This document shows positions 5,323-11,931 of a stretch of 14,536 nucleotides of DNA, piece by piece. The position numbers and the translations under genes were made by a program. Position 1 is the first letter of the stretch; each line of letters opens with the position of its first letter. Source of the stretch: Acidobacteriota bacterium (lineage in GTDB: Bacteria; Acidobacteriota; Terriglobia; Terriglobales; Acidobacteriaceae); NCBI GenBank assembly GCA_021805265.1, contig JAJZFR010000177.1:1-14536 (forward strand). Direction: 5' to 3'. The notes beneath the pieces are model-generated. The model did not search any database. It saw only the letters and a list, made by a program, of their open reading frames with translations, and was not told the origin of the DNA.

Positions 5323-7551
5323 TCAGCGCAGCGGCTCGGTCTCTACTGGCTCGACCTGAACTGGCTCGACTTGAACTGGCTCGACTTGTACGAGGGTGGA
5401 GTAGAAGGTGGCTGCCGCGCCGATGTCGGTGAGTCGCTCGCTGGTGAGGGCGTTGACGTTCTGGCCGTCGGGGCTGAGTTTGCCCCAGTCCATGCGGGCT
5501 GCAACGACGCCGGGCGGGACGCGGCCGGAGACCATGGCGGCGAGCGTGAGGCTTCCGCGATCATTCCAGACGCGTACCCGCTGCCCGTCTGCTATGCCGC
5601 GCGGCGTGGCGTCGTCGGCGTGGATTTCCACGCGGTGCGTGGTGTCGGCTTCCATTTTGCGGTGACCGTCGAGGTTGGCGAAGGTGCTGTTCATGTAGTG
5701 GTCGGCTTTGCGGGGGAGAAATTCGAGGGGGAATTTTTCCGCTGCGGGGCTGAGGCGCGACTCAGCGGGGGCGACGAAAGCGGGCAGTGGGTCGAGGCCC
5801 GCTGCGGCGAGCTGGTCGGAGTAGAATTCGATTTTCCCGCTGGGAGTTTCGACAGTACCGGAACAGAATGGCAGCGAATCTTCCGCTTCGCCGAGTTGGA
5901 GCGCGATGTGTCCGCGGCTGGTTAAATCGGCGAGCGAAATATGCTGCATTCCAGGGTTGCGGGAGAAGCCGTTTTCGTCCGGGTCGAGCGCCTGGCGCAT
6001 CATCTCCGACGGCGTATCGAGAAAGCAGGGTTCGCGGAAGCCCATGGTGGCGGCGAGCTGGGTGAAGAGCCAGACATTCGAGCGCGCCTCGCCGAGAGGC
6101 TCGATGGCCTGGGCTGAATGTTGCGCGAGGGTGTGTCCGTAGGCACCCTGAATCTCCTCGTGTTCGAGGAAAGTGGTTGCGGGCAGGACGTAATCGGCGT
6201 AGTCGGTGGTGTCGGTGAGGAACTGTTCGTGGACGACGGTGAAGAGGTCAGGGCGCAGGAGGCCGCGCCGGACGAGATTCTGGTTGGGCGCGACAGCGCC
6301 GGGGTTGGAGTTGTAGACAAAGAGGGCATGGACGGGCGGGCCTTCGTTGGGGTCGCTTCCGAGTTCGGTGAGTGCGTGGCCGAGGCGGGACATGTTGACG
6401 ACGCGCGCCGGGCGGCCGAGCGGGGAAGCAAGCATCAGATCAGGGCGTTCGATGGCCTGTTTGTTCCACTGAAATGAGCCGGAAAGCGAAAGCTGCGCGC
6501 CGCCGCCGCGCTCGCGCCACGAGCCGGTGAGTGCGGGGAGCATGGCGATGGCGCGGACGGCGGTGCCGCCGTTTTCAGAGCGCTGGACGCCGTAGTTGAG
6601 GCGCAGGGCGGCAGGGCGGGTGGTAGCGTACTCGCGGGCGAGTTGCTCGATCTCGGCGGGTCGCAAGCCAGTCCAGGCGGCGACGCGCTGGGGGTTGTAT
6701 TCGCGCGCGCGCTCGGCCAGTGTGGCGAAGCCGTGGGTCATCTGGCTGATATAGGCGCTGTCTTCCAGGCCGTCGCGGAGGATGACGTGCATGATGCCCA
6801 GAGCGAGCGCGGCGTCGGTTCCGGGGCGAATGGCGATGTGCCAGTCGGCGAGAGCAGCGGTACGGGTGCGATAGGGGTCGATGACGATCAGGCGAGCGCC
6901 GTTGCGTCGCGCCTGCTCGACAAAGGGCCAGAGGTGAATGTTGTTTCCGTGGATGTTGGCACCCCAGGCGAGGATCAGCTTGGAGTGGGCGAAGTCCTGA
7001 TTGCCGGTGCCGAGCTTGCGCCCGTAGACCAGGTTCCAGGCCTGTCCGCCCGCCTCGGCGCAGATGGTTCGGTCGAGCTGGGAGGCTCCGAGACGGTGGA
7101 AGAATCGGCGGTCCATGGAGCCGTAGCCGAGCAGGCCCATGGTGCCCGCATAGCTGTAGGGCAGGATGGACTCGGGGCCGTAGTGCTCAGCGGTCTGGTG
7201 AAGTCGCGCCGCGATTTCGTCGATAGCCTGATCCCATCCGATGCGCTCGAAGGGAGAGTCATTGTTCTGTGCCGCTGGGTTCTGTGCCGACGGCCCTTTG
7301 GGCGCTCCCGGTTTGCGTTTGAGGGGATGGAGGATGCGCTGGGGCGAGTAGACGCGGTCAAGATACTTGGCCACCTTGCCGCAGAGGAACCCTCGAGTCA
7401 CCGGATGATTCGGGTCGCCCGCAACCTTGATCGCGCGGCCAGTGCCATCGACCGTGACCCGCACGGCGCAGGAATCCGGACAGTCATGGGAGCAGACGGT
7501 GTGAACGACGCGCAGGGATGAGGATTGCATTGTCGGGGCCGGGGCTGACAT
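5323..7551 (-). CDS. Molybdopterin-dependent oxidoreductase (YyaE/YoaE-like)
   Basis: This 742-residue protein belongs to the DMSO-reductase/formate-dehydrogenase superfamily (COG0243). An N-terminal [4Fe-4S] site is visible as C20-x3-C24-x3-C28-x28-C57 (HTVCSHDCPDSC ... GFLCGK). Molybdopterin-binding segments follow: DRTICAEAGGQAW (161-172), LAWGANIHGNN (194-204), VIDPYRTRTAALADWHIAIRPGTDAA (223-248) and FVYNSNPGAVAPN (411-423). A dinucleotide-binding C-terminal domain spans about 605-722 and ends in SPDGQNVNALTSERLTDIG. C164 aligns with the position where the family places its Mo ligand (inference). No Tat signal is present, so it is probably cytoplasmic. No electron-transfer or membrane-anchor subunit is adjacent, and the substrate is unknown. 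Overall pattern resembles Bacillus YyaE/YoaE rather than a true formate dehydrogenase. The extreme C-terminus is a VQVEP tandem repeat. No Shine-Dalgarno sequence precedes the ATG. Confidence 0.88.
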   Translation of the reverse strand: MSAPAPTMQSSSLRVVHTVCSHDCPDSCAVRVTVDGTGRAIKVAGDPNHPVTRGFLCGKVAKYLDRVYSPQRILHPLKRKPGAPKGPSAQNPAAQNNDSPFERIGWDQAIDEIAARLHQTAEHYGPESILPYSYAGTMGLLGYGSMDRRFFHRLGASQLDRTICAEAGGQAWNLVYGRKLGTGNQDFAHSKLILAWGANIHGNNIHLWPFVEQARRNGARLIVIDPYRTRTAALADWHIAIRPGTDAALALGIMHVILRDGLEDSAYISQMTHGFATLAERAREYNPQRVAAWTGLRPAEIEQLAREYATTRPAALRLNYGVQRSENGGTAVRAIAMLPALTGSWRERGGGAQLSLSGSFQWNKQAIERPDLMLASPLGRPARVVNMSRLGHALTELGSDPNEGPPVHALFVYNSNPGAVAPNQNLVRRGLLRPDLFTVVHEQFLTDTTDYADYVLPATTFLEHEEIQGAYGHTLAQHSAQAIEPLGEARSNVWLFTQLAATMGFREPCFLDTPSEMMRQALDPDENGFSRNPGMQHISLADLTSRGHIALQLGEAEDSLPFCSGTVETPSGKIEFYSDQLAAAGLDPLPAFVAPAESRLSPAAEKFPLEFLPRKADHYMNSTFANLDGHRKMEADTTHRVEIHADDATPRGIADGQRVRVWNDRGSLTLAAMVSGRVPPGVVAARMDWGKLSPDGQNVNALTSERLTDIGAAATFYSTLVQVEPVQVEPVQVEPVETEPLR
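5345..5389. repeat. Three tandem 15-bp repeats at the end of the molybdopterin gene
   Basis: Three near-identical copies of ACTGGCTCGACTTGA (plus strand) at 5345-5359, 5360-5374 and 5375-5389 differ at one base each at most. On the coding (minus) strand they encode VQVEP three times, just before the C-terminal VETEPLR. The unit length is a multiple of three, so copy-number change would not break the frame. Confidence 0.9.
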
Positions 7552-7557
7552 AGTGGC

Positions 7558-7563
7558 ATTTTA
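7558..7563 (-). promoter_or_regulatory. Candidate -10 element of the molybdopterin gene (possible leaderless mRNA)
   Basis: TAAAAT on the minus strand (5 of 6 matches to TATAAT) ends 6 nt before the ATG at 7551. Transcription would then begin at or next to the A of the ATG. The absence of any Shine-Dalgarno sequence fits a leaderless transcript. No good -35 hexamer is visible at the expected distance. Confidence 0.4.
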
Positions 7564-7571
7564 GGCTTATC

Positions 7572-7579
7572 GGGGAGGG
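7572..7579 (+). promoter_or_regulatory. Ribosome binding site of the NTF2-like lipoprotein gene
   Basis: GGGGAGGG lies 6 nt before the ATG at 7586. It shares the 34-bp divergent gap with the start of the molybdopterin gene. Confidence 0.7.
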
Positions 7580-7585
7580 AATTCC

Positions 7586-8062
7586 ATGAGATTGCGCTGG
7601 TTTGGGTTGGTAATGATCTGCATTGGTCTTGCGGCTTGCGTTCCGTCGCCTGGCGAGCAAACGGCGGCTGGCGATGAGGCGGCGATTCGGGCGGTGTTGG
7701 CGGCACAGGTGGCGGCGTGGAATCGGGGGGATATTCCGGGGTTTCTGAAGGGGTATGAGAACTCTGCCGAGACCACGTTTATCGGCAGCTCGATTGCGCA
7801 CGGTTATGAGCCGATTCTTGAGCGATACGAGAAGGCTTATGCCGACAAGGCTCAGATGGGTACGCTCACCTTTGGCGAACTTTCGGTGCGGTTGTTGCCG
7901 ACCTCGGCTGGGGTGGTCGAGTACGCCGTGGTGACGGGGCGTTTTCATCTGGAGCGGACGGCGAAGGGCGCGGCGACAAAGGATGACGGAGTGTTCAGCC
8001 TGGTATGGCGCAAGAGCGCGGAGGGATGGAAGATCGTGCTCGACCACACTGGGGCCTGTTAA
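7586..8062 (+). CDS. Lipoprotein with SnoaL/DUF4440-like (NTF2-fold) domain
   Basis: This 158-residue protein has a short basic N-terminus, a hydrophobic segment and a lipobox LAAC (15-18), so it should be lipidated at C18 and anchored in a membrane. The mature part begins DEAAIRAVLAAQVAAWNRGDIPGFLKGY, the first helix pattern of DUF4440/SnoaL-like NTF2-fold proteins. It ends VFSLVWRKSAEGWKIVLDHTGAC, the usual last strands of that fold. Such domains bind or isomerise small molecules, but most DUF4440 members have no assigned reaction and none can be given here. A strong GGGGAGGG fixes the start. It is head-to-head with the molybdopterin gene, and its TAA stop (8060-8062) lies inside the left arm of a palindromic element. 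Confidence 0.85.
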   Translation: MRLRWFGLVMICIGLAACVPSPGEQTAAGDEAAIRAVLAAQVAAWNRGDIPGFLKGYENSAETTFIGSSIAHGYEPILERYEKAYADKAQMGTLTFGELSVRLLPTSAGVVEYAVVTGRFHLERTAKGAATKDDGVFSLVWRKSAEGWKIVLDHTGAC

Positions 8063-8316
8063 CCCTACCAGGGCGGATGGCGTTGCGAGCGAAAATGGGG
8101 CCAGACCAGGCGGAGGACGAGGGGTTTGGTGGTTCCAAATTCGAGCCCGACAACGAAGTATGGCCCCATTTTCTCCGCAACCCGAAGGGCCGGGGCCAAT
8201 TTTCCTCGTCTCTTCGTCCTTCGTCGCTTGAATACACCCGGTATTCCGCGCTCCTCGCTCCTCGACACGAGAAAAACTGGCTCCCGGCACCACCGTCCGG
8301 GTAGGGTTAACTGGCC
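8053..8316. repeat. Palindromic element with terminal inverted repeats (MITE-like or structured RNA)
   Basis: Terminal arms 8053-8069 and 8300-8316 are inverted copies matching at 16 of 17 bases (perfect core GTTAACCCTACC). Inside are two more inverted repeats. Hairpin A pairs 8082-8103 with 8161-8181, with a perfect 12-bp AAAATGGGGCCA and one indel in the rest. Hairpin B pairs 8194-8209 with 8267-8282 at 14 of 16 positions, and encloses a small perfect stem GAATAC/GTATTC (8230-8246). The element fills nearly all of the space between two convergent genes and contains no convincing ORF. A 2-bp TG on each side is too short to count as a target duplication. It could be a non-autonomous mobile element, a REP/BIME-type repeat, or a large bidirectional terminator. 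Confidence 0.65.
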
Positions 8317-8346
8317 CTGGTTGAGGGGCTGCCGGAGGGGTGAGAT

Positions 8347-11300
8347 TCAGAAGCGGGCGCGGACGCCAAGCTGCAATTCGCGGGGGCGAAAGTAGTTGCT
8401 GCCGTTGATGTTGAGGGGCTTGCCGAACTCGACGGTGTTGGTGGTGAGGCCGGTGAGGAAGTTGAGCGTGGGCAGGCCGCCAGTGGTGCTGCCACGGCTG
8501 ATGTAGTATCCGGTGCTTTCGATCCAGGTGACGTTTTCGTGGTTGAAGAGGTTGAAGCTCTCAGCGAGGAACTCGAGTTCGCGGTCGCCGCCGAGGAAGA
8601 AGCGTTTGCCCAGGCGAACGTCTGCGGTGTAGGTCTCGGGATAGCGGTAGGTATTGCGCCCGACAGAGTAGAGGCGGTTGTCGCCGCCGGAGCCGTTGAG
8701 TCCAGGGCCGACGCCCTCGATGAGGGCGCGGGTGGTCGAGTAAAAGCCGGGAATGTATCCGCCAACCCGCATGGTGTAGGGAAGGCCGGAGCGGAACTGT
8801 CCGACGGCGGAAAAACTCCAGTTGGCAAAGGCGTAGCGTGCCCAATCGGCGCCGCGCCAGTGGGATTCATAGAGCAGCATGGCCATGGCGGAGTGGCGAA
8901 TATCCAGGCCCGAAGTGCCGTATTCGAGGCCGAAGTTGGTGGGGTCAAGGACGCCGTTGACCTGGACGTAGCCGGTTTCGTTGGGATTCCAGTCGGTGGC
9001 GTGGGCGTAGAGATAGTGGGCGCGGAGGCTGAGGCCGTTACGGCCATAGCGCATGACCTTGATCATTGCGCCGTCGTATTTGGAGTTGGAGCGGCTTTCG
9101 ATCGAGTCAATCTGCTGGTAGTTGGGATTGAGCCGCGCGGAGTAGAAGGGGACGGTGATCTGGGCGGTCTTGATTGGCCCGGCACCGAGGCCATCGACAA
9201 CGCCGTAGGTGACGGTCTGTGGGCTTTGGGTGGGGTCGATGTTGGTGTCGATGGAGACTGGAAGCCGGCGGCCCAGGCTGGCGAGGGCGCTGATCTCGAT
9301 CTGCCAGTTTCCGGGCAATTGCTGGCCGAGGCTGACGACGGCCTGATCGACCTCCTGGAGATGGAAGTTGGAAGCGAAGAAGACGGCGCCTGGCTTGACG
9401 GCCGTTTGCGGTTGAGTGGGAAAGGTGTAGGGAAACGGCGGCGCGCCCTGGTCGGTTGGCTTGAAGAAGAATTGCAGGTCGCTGGCTGAGGAGCCGGTCT
9501 GGGTGAGCGCGCCGAGGGCTGCGGAGTTGTCGATGCGTCCGTAGTAGAGGCCTGCACCGGCGCGCAGGACGGTGGAGGAAAACGGTGCCCAGGCCATGCC
9601 GAAGCGCGGTTCCCAGTTGTACTCGGTCGGGGGGAGCTTCTGGGTCTGGGCGAGGTCGGAGTTGTTTACTGAAGCGATGGGCGGCGGGAGTTGCTCGGCC
9701 TCCATGCGTCCGCCGATCGAGAGGGTGAGCGCGTGGACAGGCTGCCACTGCTCGGTGACAAAGGCGGCGAGGTCGTTGGTGCTCACGCTCCAGAGGTTGG
9801 GTCCGATCTGTTGCTTGAACCAGGTGTAGCAGGGCAGGTAGCCGAGGCTTTTACCGGAAGCATCGCAGTTGTGCTGGTTCTGGTAGGGATTGTCCACGCC
9901 GTTGAGGCCGTATTTCTGGAAGCTGGCCACGTCGGAGATGAAGTTGACGATGGAGGCGTAATCGTAGACGCCGTTCTGGTTGTAGACGCCGTTGGTGGTA
10001 TCGGCGATGTGGTCGAAGCTGGCTCCAAGTTTGAGGAGATGATGTCCGCGGACCCAACTGAGGGTGTCGATGCCGAGGAAGGATTGTTCGTCGGGGTAGC
10101 GTGTGCCGACGAGGCGAGCGGGCGCGCCGAGGATGAAACCGTAGCGGGAGTCGGCCATCATCTCTGGAAGTTGGCCGCTGGCGCTGGCCATGAGGGTGGA
10201 TTCGAGGGTCGAGGGCGTGGAAGGGGTGACGCTGAGGATGTGTCGATTCCACTGGCCTCCGAGCACGTTGAGCAGGTTCTCGGTGAAGAATTTCTGATGC
10301 TGGGCGATGACCCATCCGCTCTTGCGGCGCATATCGCCGAAGCTGTGGCTGCCGTAGGTTTCGATGGTGCTGCCAAGCGCTCCGGAGGGTGAGTTGAAGT
10401 CAGCCAGGTTGACCTCGAGATCGAGATGCTGGCGCTCGGTAATCTGCCAGTCGAGACGGGTGAAACCCTGCAACTGGGTGGCTGTGCGTGGCACCTGGCC
10501 GAGCAGCCCGGTGAACTGGGAGAGGTAGTTGGAGTAGGCGGCGACCTCCTGCTCGAAGAGAGTCGATCCGCTGATGCCGAGGCGGGCACCGAGAATGGCG
10601 AGTTCCTTGTTGGCTGGCTGGAGGTAAAAGTTTTCCGGCTGGCGGACGGTGGCCATGGCGGGATCGTTGCGCCAGAGACCGTCGAAGGCGGTGTAGTCCC
10701 AGAGCCGGTTGCGGAGAATCTGGCGGCCGGCACCGATGCCGACGGCTTCGCGGCTGTAGGGAGGGCTGTAGTTGACGGGCGTGTACTGGGCGATGGTGGT
10801 TGCGGTGGTCGGGGCTGCGAGCGTGATCTGCTGGGTGAAGGGGTTGAGCGCGCCCCACTGGCTGCGGCGGGTGTTGAAGAAGAACTGTCCGTGGAGTCCA
10901 TTGCGGCCGTGCTGGGTTTCGATGCCGATAGCGCCGCCGTCGCCGTGGCTCTGGTCTGCTCCGGCGAGTCCGGTGCGCGCGCTGAGGTTCATGACGGCAG
11001 ACTCGCCGAGCGTCTGTTCGGTGCGGCCCTGGTTGTTGCCGCCGCGGGAAAACCCGACGGGGGTGCGGATGCCATCGACGGTGGTCGATGCCTGTCGGGG
11101 GCTGCCGCCGATGGCGACGGTCTGGTTGGCGGAGTCCTCCTCGAGCGAGCCGGAGAGCGAGTTGTCGGGTGCAGGAACCTGATTGACGGTGGCGGCGGGA
11201 GTGGTAGCGGCAATGGCGACCCAGTCGTGTTCGCGGGCGGGGAGTTGCTGGATCTGGGCGCTGTCGAGGGTGGTGGTGATGGCGGGGGTAATCGGGTCGA

Positions 11301-11739
11301 GGCCGTCGTCGGTCGAGTCGGCGAGTTGCCGCCTGGTGGAGACGGCGATGTCGAGCGCGGCCTGCATATGAGTGGTGTGGCCCGCAGTGATGAGGATGTC
11401 TTCGACCTGGCCGTGGCCGAGGGTGTCGAGAGTGGCTTCCAGGCGGTAGTCGCCGGGGGCGAGGCCAGTGATTCGGTAGACGCCGTTGCGGTTGGTGGTT
11501 GCGGTCGCCTTGGAATCGAGGGATTGGAGGACGATGGTGGCGTTGGCGAGGGGTTTTCCGTGGAGGTCGGTGAGGCGACCGTCGAGGGCACCGTCGTCGG
11601 CGTTCTGGGCGCTGGCGGCAAGGGCCAGAAAGGTGGCTAGCGCAGCGATGGATAGCGTGCGCCGAGCGAAGCTGAGGGCAGGACAATGCGCGTGTCTGGC
11701 TGTTGTGCCATGACCGCCCACGACGCACCGCTTGACCAT
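8347..11739 (-). CDS. TonB-dependent outer-membrane receptor, Oar-like, with carboxypeptidase-regulatory-like domain
   Basis: From the ATG at 11739 the protein has 1130 residues. A signal peptide (basic start, then TLSIAALATFLALAASA) is probably cut after residue 44. A carboxypeptidase-regulatory-like beta-sandwich follows at about 50-130 (GRLTDLHGKPLANATIVLQS, NRNGVYRITGLAPGDYRLEA). A plug-like region spans about 145-260 (QIQQLPAREHDWVAIA, TTVDGIRTPVGFSRGGNN). The rest is a long beta-barrel rich in alternating aromatic strands, ending ELQLGVRARF with the C-terminal Phe typical of outer-membrane insertion. Large receptors of this architecture are abundant in Acidobacteriota and are presumed to import glycans, peptides or siderophores. 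No SusD-like partner is nearby and the ligand is unknown. The frame extends to a TTG at 11823, but that codon coincides with a promoter hexamer, while the ATG has GGGGAA upstream and begins a normal signal peptide. Confidence 0.9.
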   Translation of the reverse strand: MVKRCVVGGHGTTARHAHCPALSFARRTLSIAALATFLALAASAQNADDGALDGRLTDLHGKPLANATIVLQSLDSKATATTNRNGVYRITGLAPGDYRLEATLDTLGHGQVEDILITAGHTTHMQAALDIAVSTRRQLADSTDDGLDPITPAITTTLDSAQIQQLPAREHDWVAIAATTPAATVNQVPAPDNSLSGSLEEDSANQTVAIGGSPRQASTTVDGIRTPVGFSRGGNNQGRTEQTLGESAVMNLSARTGLAGADQSHGDGGAIGIETQHGRNGLHGQFFFNTRRSQWGALNPFTQQITLAAPTTATTIAQYTPVNYSPPYSREAVGIGAGRQILRNRLWDYTAFDGLWRNDPAMATVRQPENFYLQPANKELAILGARLGISGSTLFEQEVAAYSNYLSQFTGLLGQVPRTATQLQGFTRLDWQITERQHLDLEVNLADFNSPSGALGSTIETYGSHSFGDMRRKSGWVIAQHQKFFTENLLNVLGGQWNRHILSVTPSTPSTLESTLMASASGQLPEMMADSRYGFILGAPARLVGTRYPDEQSFLGIDTLSWVRGHHLLKLGASFDHIADTTNGVYNQNGVYDYASIVNFISDVASFQKYGLNGVDNPYQNQHNCDASGKSLGYLPCYTWFKQQIGPNLWSVSTNDLAAFVTEQWQPVHALTLSIGGRMEAEQLPPPIASVNNSDLAQTQKLPPTEYNWEPRFGMAWAPFSSTVLRAGAGLYYGRIDNSAALGALTQTGSSASDLQFFFKPTDQGAPPFPYTFPTQPQTAVKPGAVFFASNFHLQEVDQAVVSLGQQLPGNWQIEISALASLGRRLPVSIDTNIDPTQSPQTVTYGVVDGLGAGPIKTAQITVPFYSARLNPNYQQIDSIESRSNSKYDGAMIKVMRYGRNGLSLRAHYLYAHATDWNPNETGYVQVNGVLDPTNFGLEYGTSGLDIRHSAMAMLLYESHWRGADWARYAFANWSFSAVGQFRSGLPYTMRVGGYIPGFYSTTRALIEGVGPGLNGSGGDNRLYSVGRNTYRYPETYTADVRLGKRFFLGGDRELEFLAESFNLFNHENVTWIESTGYYISRGSTTGGLPTLNFLTGLTTNTVEFGKPLNINGSNYFRPRELQLGVRARF

Positions 11740-11794
11740 CGCTTCCCCGTCCGATTGCACCTGCGTGGCACTCCAGTCGCAGTTGCGGAACTCT

Positions 11795-11823
11795 GATCTA
11801 CACAAAATCTGAGGAAAAATCAA
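11795..11823 (-). promoter_or_regulatory. Candidate promoter of the TonB-dependent receptor
   Basis: On the minus strand TTGATT (11823-11818), a 17-nt spacer and TAGATC (11800-11795) form a plausible sigma70-type promoter. It predicts a 5' leader of roughly 50 nt before the ATG at 11739. Confidence 0.4.
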
Positions 11824-11852
11824 CGGCCAAAGAAACAGTCAAGGAGTACTAC

Positions 11853-11906
11853 ATGAGTCAATCTGGGACATTACCAGCGAGTATATGTCTTCTTTCGTTA
11901 GACTGA
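11853..11906 (+). CDS. 17-codon leader-like ORF upstream of obgE
   Basis: An ATG at 11853 has a textbook AAGGAG (11841-11846) with 6-nt spacing and opens the peptide MSQSGTLPASICLLSLD, ending at TGA 11904-11906. The stop is 25 nt before the obgE ATG. The ribosome site is stronger than that of obgE itself, whose AAAGGA lies 13 nt away from its start. This suggests a translated leader or a coupling peptide. I do not recognise the peptide, and a chance ORF cannot be excluded. Confidence 0.4.
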   Translation: MSQSGTLPASICLLSLD

Positions 11907-11931
11907 AAGAGCAAAGGAATTGGGTTGACGA

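Noticed and set aside
4124..5359. 411-codon plus-strand ORF antisense to the GH51 gene
   Set aside because: It is antisense to a clear enzyme, has a Gly/Val/Ala/Glu-dominated composition, and shows no recognisable domain. It is a by-product of GC-rich codon use.
6643..7521. 292-codon plus-strand ORF antisense to the molybdopterin gene
   Set aside because: No domain, biased composition, and the opposite strand encodes a full enzyme with intact motifs.
8539..9489. 316-codon plus-strand ORF antisense to the TonB receptor barrel
   Set aside because: Val/Gly/Glu/Ala-rich with no motif; shadow of the receptor gene.
10426..11640. 404-codon plus-strand ORF antisense to the TonB receptor
   Set aside because: Composition is Gly/Glu/Val-rich without motifs; it mirrors the receptor's codons.
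10400..11728. 442-codon minus-strand ORF in another frame of the TonB receptor
   Set aside because: Extremely Arg/Pro/His-rich, typical of an out-of-frame reading of GC-rich DNA.
11740..11823. N-terminal extension of the TonB receptor from a TTG at 11823
   Set aside because: The TTG belongs to a likely -35 hexamer, and the ATG at 11739 has a ribosome site and a normal signal peptide.
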